Shown here: piece by piece, positions 32,463 through 38,751 of the stretch | Layout: every line of letters begins with the position of its first letter | How positions within the stretch are numbered: the stretch's first letter is position 1 | Assembly: GCA_902510635.1 (NCBI GenBank) | Contig: CABXCB010000005.1 | Location: 1-38,751 of the forward strand | Direction: 5' to 3' | Length of the DNA stretch: 38,751 bases | From: an uncultured Pelagibacteraceae bacterium | GTDB taxonomy: Bacteria > Pseudomonadota > Alphaproteobacteria > Pelagibacterales > Pelagibacteraceae | The notes under the pieces: model-generated | Seen by the model: only the letters and a program-made list of their open reading frames with translations | Database searches by the model: none | What the model was told of the DNA's origin: nothing | Translations under genes and position numbers: made by a program

Positions 32463-33899
32463 TTAACCAACACTTCCTTCTAAGCTTATTCCAACAAGTT
32501 TTTGTGCCTCAACAGCAAACTCCATAGGTAATTGTTGTAATACTTCTTTGCAAAAACCATTAACTATCAATCCTACAGCTTCTTCTGGATTTAAACCTCT
32601 TTGCTGACAATAATAAAGTTGCTCTTCACTAATTTTAGATGTGGTAGCTTCATGAGCTATATTAGATTCTGGATTTTTATTTTTTATATAAGGAATAGTA
32701 TGAGCCCCACATTTGTTGCCCATAAGTAATGAGTCACACTGTGTATAATTTGTTGAATTTTTTGCTTTAAAGGAAATATCAACTAACCCTCTATATGTCA
32801 TGTCAGAAAAGCCAGCACTAATTCCTTTAGAAATAATTTTACTTTTAGTATTTTTTCCTAAATGTATCATTTTAGTTCCTGTGTCAGCTTTTTGATGATT
32901 GTTAGTAATTGCAATTGAATAGAATTCTCCAATAGAGTTATCACCTTGTAAAATACAACTTGGATATTTCCATGTAATTGCTGAACCTGTTTCTACTTGT
33001 GTCCAAGAAATCTTAGAGTTTATTCCTTTGCATAAACCTCTTTTGGTTACAAAATTATAAATACCTCCTTTTCCATCTTCATCTCCTGGGTACCAATTTT
33101 GTACTGTTGAATATTTAATTTCAGCATCATCTAAAGCAATCAACTCAACGTTTGCAGCATGTAATTGATTTTCATCTCTCATTGGTGCTGTACAACCTTC
33201 TAGATAGCTTACATAGCTTCCTTTATCTGCAATTATTAACGTTCTTTCAAACTGTCCAGTTTGAGAAGCGTTAATTCTAAAATAAGTTGAAAGTTCCATT
33301 GGACACCTTACTCCTGGTGGAATGTAAACAAATGAACCGTCAGTGAAAACCGCTGAATTTAAAGTAGCAAAATAGTGATCTGTCAAGGGAATCACTGATC
33401 CTAAATATTTTCTTACAAGTTCTGGATGTTTTTTTATTGCTTCAGAGATTGGACAAAAAATCACTCCAACCTCATTTAATTTATCTTTGAATGTTGTAGC
33501 AACAGAAACTGAATCAAATACGGCATCTACAGCAATACCATTTAACCTTTGTTGTTCTTGCAATGGTATGCCAAGTTTTTTATAAGTTTCTAAAAGTTTT
33601 GGATCAAGTTCGTCTAAATTTTTTGGATTTTCGCTAGTACTTTTTGGTGCTGAATAATAATAAATATCTTGATAGTCAATTTTAGGATATTTTGGTTTTT
33701 GCCAATTTGGTTCTTTTAAATTTTTAAATCTTTCATAAGCTTTCATTCTCCAATCCAACATCCATTTTGGTTCTTTCTTTGCCTTAGATATAAATTTGAT
33801 AACTTCTTTATTTAGACCCTTGGGTGCTCTAATATTTTCAATATCAGTAGTGAAACCATATTTATAATCTTTTAGTTTAGTTATCTCTTTTTCTCTCAT
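32463..33899 (-). CDS. sufB: Fe-S assembly scaffold subunit SufB
   Basis: Main scaffold on which clusters are built in the SufBC2D complex. The 478 residue length is usual. Long conserved runs are present: [63 protein letters not shown], and the late [30 protein letters not shown] with the conserved cysteine and glutamate for cluster handling. It follows iscR with no gap (33899/33900) and precedes sufC with no gap. Confidence 0.97.
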   Translation of the reverse strand: MREKEITKLKDYKYGFTTDIENIRAPKGLNKEVIKFISKAKKEPKWMLDWRMKAYERFKNLKEPNWQKPKYPKIDYQDIYYYSAPKSTSENPKNLDELDPKLLETYKKLGIPLQEQQRLNGIAVDAVFDSVSVATTFKDKLNEVGVIFCPISEAIKKHPELVRKYLGSVIPLTDHYFATLNSAVFTDGSFVYIPPGVRCPMELSTYFRINASQTGQFERTLIIADKGSYVSYLEGCTAPMRDENQLHAANVELIALDDAEIKYSTVQNWYPGDEDGKGGIYNFVTKRGLCKGINSKISWTQVETGSAITWKYPSCILQGDNSIGEFYSIAITNNHQKADTGTKMIHLGKNTKSKIISKGISAGFSDMTYRGLVDISFKAKNSTNYTQCDSLLMGNKCGAHTIPYIKNKNPESNIAHEATTSKISEEQLYYCQQRGLNPEEAVGLIVNGFCKEVLQQLPMEFAVEAQKLVGISLEGSVG

Positions 33900-34322
33900 T
33901 TAAATTCTATTATCTTTCTGATTTATTAAGTCACTTAACTTCTTTTTTTGAAAAAAATTATTAATATAATCTTCAAGTTCATCCCATAAATTATGAGTTA
34001 TACATTTTGCACTTTTTCCATTACATCCTTTTTTGGAATGCTTTTCACAGCCTACTGTTTTGATCTTTTCTTCTACTGCTACAAATACATCTGAAATTCT
34101 TATCTCCGATGCTCTTCTATTTAAAATATAACCACCTTTATTTCCTCTTACGCTGTTAACAATTTTATTTTTTTTTAGTTTTAAAAATAACTGTTCTAAA
34201 TAAACTAACGATATTCCTTGTCTTAAAGAAATGTCTCTAAGAGATATTGGTTCATTTGGATCAAACTTTGCTAGATCCGCAAGAGCCATTACAGCATATC
34301 TACCTTTGCTTGATAATTTCAT
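33900..34322 (-). CDS. iscR: Rrf2-family iron-sulfur regulator, IscR type
   Basis: Transcription regulator that binds a [2Fe-2S] cluster and controls the operon it heads. The 140 residue chain has the Rrf2 winged helix (SSKGRYAVMALADLA; ISLRDISLRQGISLVYLEQLF) and a sensor segment with Cys92, Cys100, Cys107 and His110 (GCEKHSKKGC..CITHNLW). The cysteine spacing (7 and 6 residues between) is wider than the 5 and 5 of E. coli IscR, as in many alphaproteobacteria, with the same C-x2-H end. It leads sufBCDSUT-A; the promoter and operator are just upstream. Confidence 0.93.
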   Translation of the reverse strand: MKLSSKGRYAVMALADLAKFDPNEPISLRDISLRQGISLVYLEQLFLKLKKNKIVNSVRGNKGGYILNRRASEIRISDVFVAVEEKIKTVGCEKHSKKGCNGKSAKCITHNLWDELEDYINNFFQKKKLSDLINQKDNRI

Positions 34323-34342
34323 AAATTCCGCGATTCACGGGC

Positions 34343-34370
34343 TTTATACATACCTGACTATTTTAGTCAA
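34343..34370 (-). promoter_or_regulatory. sigma70-type promoter of the iscR-suf operon
   Basis: On the reverse strand TTGACT (34365-34370) and TATAAA (34343-34348) are spaced by 16 bases, very near the sigma70 consensus. The expected start lies about 34335, leaving a leader of roughly 14 bases before the iscR ATG at 34322, with only a weak GCGGA in place of a Shine-Dalgarno. The -35 box is inside the palindrome given below, so regulator binding should block it. Confidence 0.72.
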
Positions 34371-34372
34371 GT
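34352..34372 (-). promoter_or_regulatory. Palindromic IscR-like operator
   Basis: The reverse strand reads ACTTGACTAAAATAGTCAGGT, a palindrome of TGACTA and TAGTCA about a three base spacer that extends imperfectly outwards. It resembles known IscR/Iron-Rhodo-type sites upstream of suf/isc genes. It covers the -35 box and spacer of the iscR promoter, so repression by IscR is expected. This is inference from sequence and position. Confidence 0.65.
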
Positions 34373-34460
34373 TTAAAGCTTATTTTAAAACTTGCATTTT
34401 GTCACTCAATTTTGGTAAAAAAATGTAAATTTTTAATGATAACAATAATCAATATCTTAT

Positions 34461-35117
34461 ATGGATAGTAAAATAGTAGAAATATTTATTCCTGGACCCG
34501 CAGGAAGACTAGAAGCAAAATATTATAAAAGTAAAAAAAATACTTCACCAATCGCTTTAGTTTTACATCCTCATCCTCAATACGGTGGAACTATGAACAA
34601 TAAAGTAGTTGTTGATACATTTCATGTATTTATGGAAAATGATTTTTCTGTTTGTAGAGTAAATTTTAGAGGTGTTGGCAAAAGTGATGGTGAATTTGAT
34701 AATGGTCAAGGTGAGCTTGCAGATGCTGCAGCAGCTCTTGATTGGTTAGAAAGAGAAAATTTTGATAACTCTCAATGTTGGATTTCAGGATTTTCTTTTG
34801 GATCATTAATTTCAATGCAATTATTAATGAGAAGACCTGAGATAAATAGATTTATTGCAATTTCTCCACAACCGAATGTTTATGATTTTTCATTTTTATC
34901 ACCATGTCCATCATCAGGTTTAATGATTTATGGAAAAAAAGATGAGCTTGTACCAGTTGAACATATAAATGAATTAAATAAAAGATTAAGCGCACAAAAA
35001 AGTATTAAAGTTGAATTTGAATCTATTCCAGATGCAAATCATTTTTTTTCAAAAGCTGAGCAGCAACTAATCAAGTCTTTAAATAAATATATTAAAAAAG
35101 AATCTGCATTATATTAA
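34461..35117 (+). CDS. Alpha/beta hydrolase
   Basis: Small alpha/beta hydrolase, 218 residues. The oxyanion region is LVLHPHPQYGGTMNNKVV, a form seen in a family of conserved bacterial hydrolases, followed by FRGVGKSDGEFD. The triad is Ser112 (GFSFGS), Asp161 (KKDELVPV) and His194 (DANHFF). No signal peptide is seen, so it should be cytosolic. Substrate unknown. It is divergent from iscR across 138 bases and overlaps the convergent anmK by four bases. Confidence 0.88.
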   Translation: MDSKIVEIFIPGPAGRLEAKYYKSKKNTSPIALVLHPHPQYGGTMNNKVVVDTFHVFMENDFSVCRVNFRGVGKSDGEFDNGQGELADAAAALDWLERENFDNSQCWISGFSFGSLISMQLLMRRPEINRFIAISPQPNVYDFSFLSPCPSSGLMIYGKKDELVPVEHINELNKRLSAQKSIKVEFESIPDANHFFSKAEQQLIKSLNKYIKKESALY

Positions 35118-36214
35118 AAATTTTTAACTATTGTACCACCTGTACAAGGTTTTTTACAACCAGTAGTCTCTGGAAAAGAAATTGGTAATTGAAGATAAGA
35201 TCTTATAGCAAGATAAGCAAAAGCTTGGGACTCTATATAGTTTCCATCTACACCTAGATTGTCAATTTGTGAAATTTTATTTTTTATTTTACTTTGTATA
35301 GAATCCATTAAATGTTTATTTTTTCTTCCTCCTCCACAAACATAAATATCTTTGTCTGATAATTTTTTAGATATAATATCTGCTGTTAATTCAGTAATTG
35401 TTGCAGCTCCATCTTCTAAAGAAAGTCCTTTGACAAAAGAAATATCAAAATCATTAACATCAAAGGATATCTTTTTGTTAGCTGCATTGTAATAAAAACT
35501 ATCTATTGCTTGTTCTAAAATAAATTTATTTATTTTTCCTAATCTTGCAACATCTCCATTCTTGTCAAAATTTTTATCAGAATTAGCTATAATCCATTTA
35601 TCAATTAAACAGTTGCCTGGTCCTATATCCATGCTTGTCATTTCATAATTTTCATTGATTGATGTGATATTTGCAATTCCACCAATATTTAGAATTATAA
35701 TTGGTAGCTTTATTATTCCTTTTTTCTTAAAAGTTTTAGCTAATAAATTATGATAAATTGGAGCTAATGGTGCTCCTTGACCATCATTTTTTAAGTCGTT
35801 TTGTCTAAAATCATAAATAACTAATTTTTTAGTTAATTTAGACAACATATTTCCATCTCCTAATTGTTTAGTGATTCTTTTTTTAGGATCATGAAATATT
35901 GTTTGTCCATGAAAACCCAGGAAATCAATTTCTACTTTTGAAGACTCAAGAATTTTATTAACAGCATTTGCATGAAATAATGTGATTTCTATTTCTAGCG
36001 ATTTAATCTCATCAGAATGTACCTTTAAATCATCTATAACTAAAACTTTTTCTCTGATATTTATTATTTTTTGACGAAGATCACTGTCATATTCAAAATA
36101 TTCGTCCTTTTTTATTGAATATTCTATAACTCCATCTGACTTAATGATTGATGCATCTACCCCATCCATAGAAGTTCCACTCATTAAGCCTAATGCTGTA
36201 TATATCTTTCCCAT
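35114..36214 (-). CDS. anmK: Anhydro-N-acetylmuramic acid kinase
   Basis: Phosphorylates and opens 1,6-anhydro-N-acetylmuramic acid from cell wall turnover. The 366 residue length fits. Motifs: GLMSGTSMDGVDASII at the start (ATP and sugar site), FLGFHGQTIFHDP, GGIANIT, MDIGPGNCLID and VCGGGRKNKHLM. The end KPCTGGTIV is also typical. It is divergent from tyrS across 47 bases. In alphaproteobacteria anmK and tyrS are often neighbours, which agrees with the call. Confidence 0.95.
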   Translation of the reverse strand: MGKIYTALGLMSGTSMDGVDASIIKSDGVIEYSIKKDEYFEYDSDLRQKIINIREKVLVIDDLKVHSDEIKSLEIEITLFHANAVNKILESSKVEIDFLGFHGQTIFHDPKKRITKQLGDGNMLSKLTKKLVIYDFRQNDLKNDGQGAPLAPIYHNLLAKTFKKKGIIKLPIIILNIGGIANITSINENYEMTSMDIGPGNCLIDKWIIANSDKNFDKNGDVARLGKINKFILEQAIDSFYYNAANKKISFDVNDFDISFVKGLSLEDGAATITELTADIISKKLSDKDIYVCGGGRKNKHLMDSIQSKIKNKISQIDNLGVDGNYIESQAFAYLAIRSYLQLPISFPETTGCKKPCTGGTIVKNF

Positions 36215-36261
36215 TCTTATTTTTTTTTATTAAATAATGTATATTGTAAAACTATAGACCT

Positions 36262-37494
36262 ATGAATAAATTTTTAAAAGAATTTAAAGATAGAGGGTAT
36301 TTCTACCAGTGCACTAGCGAAGATGAATTATCTAAATTAATAGATAAAGAAAAAATCAAAGGTTATATCGGCTTTGATTGTACTGCAGAAAGTCTTCATG
36401 TTGGAAGTTTGTTACAAATAATGTGTTTAAGATTATTACAAAAACATGGACACAGACCAATTGTGTTGATCGGAGGTGGAACAACTAGAATTGGAGACCC
36501 TTCTGGTAAAGATAAAACAAGAAAAATTCTAAGTGATGAAGAAATAGAAATAAATATTAAAAATATAGAAAAAATATTAAAAAATTATTTAGATAATAAT
36601 GATCCAAATACTAAACCTATATTCGTAAATAATTATTCTTGGCTTAAGGGATTAAATTATATTTCTTTTTTAAGGGATATTGGAAAACATTTTACAATAA
36701 ACAAAATGCTTACTTTTGAAAGTGTAAAAACTAGATTGGATAGAGAACAGTCTCTAAGCTACATGGAATTTAACTATATGATATTACAATCATATGATTT
36801 TTTAGAACTAAATAAAAAAGAAAATTGTGCTTTACAAATTGGTGGCTCAGATCAATGGGGCAATATAGTTAATGGAACTGAACTTATAAAAAGATATTCA
36901 AATAAACAAGCCTATGGTTTAACTACTCCTCTTATTACATTAGCTTCTGGTGCTAAAATGGGAAAAACAGAAATGGGTGCAGTTTGGTTAGATAAAAAAT
37001 TATTATCACCTTATGATTACTGGCAATTTTGGCGAAACGTTGATGACAGAGATGTAATTAAATTTTTAAAAATGTTTACAGATTTAGATACTAATGAAAT
37101 AAATAAAATAAAAGATGATGATATTAATCAATTAAAAATTAAATTAGCAAATGAAACTACATCTATGTTGCATGGAAAAGATGAGGCTATATCTGCTGAA
37201 AAAACTGCAAAGAAGACTTTTGAGGAAAATTCTTTAGGAGACAATCTACCATCAGTAGATATTACATTAGCTAACCAAATCAGTGGTATAAATATAATTG
37301 ATTTAATTATCCTATCAAAAATAGAAAAATCAAAAAGTGAAATAAGAAGACTAATAAAAAGTAATGGTATCAGAATAAATAATGAAATAATCAAAAATGA
37401 AAAGTTTTTAATACAGGCAAAGTCATTTGATGAGAATAATTTTTTAAAATTATCAATTGGCAAAAAGAAACATATTAAAATTAAATTATCTTAA
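36262..37494 (+). CDS. tyrS: Tyrosyl-tRNA synthetase
   Basis: Charges tRNA-Tyr. Class I synthetase of 410 residues. The HIGH-like motif is in GFDCTAESLHVGSLLQ, the tyrosine site in GSDQWGNIVNG, and the KMSKS-like loop is GAKMGKTEMG. A C-terminal S4 domain (about 345-410, SEIRRLIKSNGIRINNEII) binds tRNA. All is standard for bacterial TyrS. The last four bases overlap the convergent AsmA-like gene. Confidence 0.97.
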   Translation: MNKFLKEFKDRGYFYQCTSEDELSKLIDKEKIKGYIGFDCTAESLHVGSLLQIMCLRLLQKHGHRPIVLIGGGTTRIGDPSGKDKTRKILSDEEIEINIKNIEKILKNYLDNNDPNTKPIFVNNYSWLKGLNYISFLRDIGKHFTINKMLTFESVKTRLDREQSLSYMEFNYMILQSYDFLELNKKENCALQIGGSDQWGNIVNGTELIKRYSNKQAYGLTTPLITLASGAKMGKTEMGAVWLDKKLLSPYDYWQFWRNVDDRDVIKFLKMFTDLDTNEINKIKDDDINQLKIKLANETTSMLHGKDEAISAEKTAKKTFEENSLGDNLPSVDITLANQISGINIIDLIILSKIEKSKSEIRRLIKSNGIRINNEIIKNEKFLIQAKSFDENNFLKLSIGKKKHIKIKLS

Positions 37495-38751
37495 TTTTTT
37501 TTTATTTTTTCTAAAGTTCTTGTTATAAATCTAGGTGTTAAAGTTTTAATAGGATTTACCTTTGTTTTTAAATTTTTAGGTGGTCCTTTAATTTTAAAAC
37601 TTACTCCAAAAACACCTTCTCCAACTTTTTTTCCAACTAACAAATCTCCAATTAGTGGTATTGATGAAATTGTTCTGTTTATAGTTGTAGCAGGTACCAA
37701 AGTTCCTCTTAAACTTATGAGTTTTTTGTCTTCTAGATAACCATCCATCATGATTGATAAAGCAGGACCAATAGCATAAATTTCATCAATAGTTGTTAAG
37801 CCTTTATTTTTTTTGTATATCATTTCGAAATCAGTAAACCTTACTCCTTCTCCTGTTAAAAGATCCGCAATACCTTGAAGGGATGCTAAAGTTAATATTT
37901 TGGCTAATACAGGAATCTCTTTAACCTTAAAATTATCAATGATTAGTTTAGACTTTGAAACTTTATTAACTTTAATAGAACTAAAATCTAGAGTTCCACC
38001 TTCAAAACCTTTGATAAATTTATATTTTTTAACAAAAGGCTTCGCCCTATCTGAATAAAATGTTGTTACAATACTATTGTCATTTTTTGTTTTAACTTTA
38101 ACAAATAACTTTTCATTATTACTAAAATTCGAATTTAGGTTTAAATCATTAATTTTACTGCTCTTGATTTTTATATTACCATTTAAACTTTTAAGTATAT
38201 TTTTATCATCTAGCTTGATCCTATCAATAATTATATTTATTTTTGTATTTAAATTTTTAAAAATTTCAAAAAAATTACTATCAGTGTCAGAATTTGAGAT
38301 ATTTTTAATAAGCTGAATACTGTCAAAACTTTTACCTGTTAATTTGTAATTGCCATCCTTTTTTTTGATTAAATTAACTTGGTTTTTAAAATTATTATTA
38401 GTTAAATAATTAAACCTTACTTTATCAATATTAAATATTTTATTATTATTTATTACTAAATTATTAAGCTCAATTATATTATTACTTTCTTTATAGCTAA
38501 TATTTTCTAGAAAAAATTTTTTATTTCTTTCATATCCTTTAATTTGTAAAGTTGCTTTTTTATTTTTATCTTTTTTGTAAGAAATATCTTCAACTAATAA
38601 ATCTAGATATTTTAAATTTAAAAAAGTATCAAATTTTATTTCTTTTTCATTTTTTTCGATTTGAAATTTTATTAAATTTTTAAAATTTTCATCAATATAG
38701 AATTCACTATTTCCATTTATTAAAAACTTCTTTTTAGAATATTTAATGTGA
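37491..38751 (-). CDS. AsmA-like / YhdP-type protein, C-terminal part (partial)
   Basis: C-terminal part of a large membrane-linked protein of the AsmA-like/DUF3971 kind (YhdP or TamB related), thought to help lipid movement between inner and outer membrane. The track gives only 110 residues from an internal ATG at 37823, but the frame is open through to the window edge, about 419 codons, without a stop. The end region has the typical EIPVLAKILTLASLQGIADLLTGEGV followed by FTDFEM and later AIGPALSIMMDGYLEDKKLISLRGTLVPA. The earlier part is rich in Lys, Asn and Ile repeats of beta-strands as expected. The start lies outside the window. Confidence 0.78.
   Translation of the reverse strand, partial: HIKYSKKKFLINGNSEFYIDENFKNLIKFQIEKNEKEIKFDTFLNLKYLDLLVEDISYKKDKNKKATLQIKGYERNKKFFLENISYKESNNIIELNNLVINNNKIFNIDKVRFNYLTNNNFKNQVNLIKKKDGNYKLTGKSFDSIQLIKNISNSDTDSNFFEIFKNLNTKINIIIDRIKLDDKNILKSLNGNIKIKSSKINDLNLNSNFSNNEKLFVKVKTKNDNSIVTTFYSDRAKPFVKKYKFIKGFEGGTLDFSSIKVNKVSKSKLIIDNFKVKEIPVLAKILTLASLQGIADLLTGEGVRFTDFEMIYKKNKGLTTIDEIYAIGPALSIMMDGYLEDKKLISLRGTLVPATTINRTISSIPLIGDLLVGKKVGEGVFGVSFKIKGPPKNLKTKVNPIKTLTPRFITRTLEKIKKN

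Noticed and set aside
34323-34351. Possible small RNA or riboswitch before iscR
   Set aside because: The leader predicted from the promoter is only about 14 bases, too short for a structured RNA.
38077-38316. 79 aa forward ORF near the right edge
   Set aside because: Antisense to the open AsmA-like frame; hydrophobic low-complexity translation is expected from A+T-rich DNA.
1-38751. tRNA, rRNA, CRISPR, insertion sequences, phage or integration sites
   Set aside because: No cloverleaf-like arms with TTCGA loops, no repeat-spacer pattern, no transposase or integrase and no long direct repeats were seen; homopolymer A/T runs are general for this genome.

Overview
The window looks like a stretch of chromosome from a SAR11-type (Pelagibacterales) marine alphaproteobacterium. 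The DNA is strongly AT-rich by eye (not counted), and genes are packed with gaps of a few bases or with 1-8 base overlaps. TTG and GTG starts are common. The gene content fits: IscR-type regulator plus SUF genes, a DUF1244 protein, several EamA/DMT transporters, a form II CO-dehydrogenase-like molybdenum hydroxylase and a peptide ABC transporter. No rRNA, tRNA, CRISPR, phage or insertion sequence was seen. The assignment rests on overall character, not on a database search.

Left part (1-12.1 kb). A peptide/opine-type ABC transporter operon runs leftwards (dppA, dppB, dppC, fused double ATPase cut by the window edge), with a strong hairpin between dppA and dppB. Upstream in the same direction are a class I glutamine amidotransferase and a HisN-type phosphatase. 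Facing the other way are a gamma-butyrobetaine-hydroxylase-like dioxygenase and an EamA transporter. Then come leftward ccdA, a fumarylacetoacetate-hydrolase-family enzyme with an aldehyde dehydrogenase, and a rightward single-gene GYD protein that ends in a perfect terminator hairpin.

Middle part (12.1-23.4 kb): a molybdenum-enzyme island. Rightward moaA-moaC-moaD-moaE make molybdopterin. They converge on a leftward operon coxG-coxS-coxL-coxM-coxI-like-44 aa membrane ORF-coxF-like-yjbQ-mocA. This encodes a three-subunit molybdenum hydroxylase, its XdhC-type maturation factors in two pieces, a membrane-anchored CoxG and the cytidylyltransferase that makes the CODH-type cofactor. moaB lies nearby. 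The large subunit carries AYRGAGR (form II), so its substrate is open and need not be CO. The 44-residue ORF is not on the supplied ORF track.

Right part (23.4-38.8 kb). A TauE/SafE exporter, a homocysteine methyltransferase, a third EamA transporter, a YbaK-type deacylase and glutamine synthetase (glnA) come first. A very compact leftward iron-sulfur operon follows: iscR-sufB-sufC-sufD-sufS-sufU-sufT-sufA plus a 62 aa ORF. A clear sigma70-type promoter overlaps a palindromic IscR-like operator upstream of iscR. The window ends with an alpha/beta hydrolase, anmK, tyrS and the C-terminal part of a large AsmA-like protein that runs off the edge.

The two halves are linked functionally. The molybdenum hydroxylase needs 2Fe-2S clusters (CoxS) and MoaA needs 4Fe-4S clusters, both of which the SUF system could supply. 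No stretch longer than about 150 bases lacks a gene.
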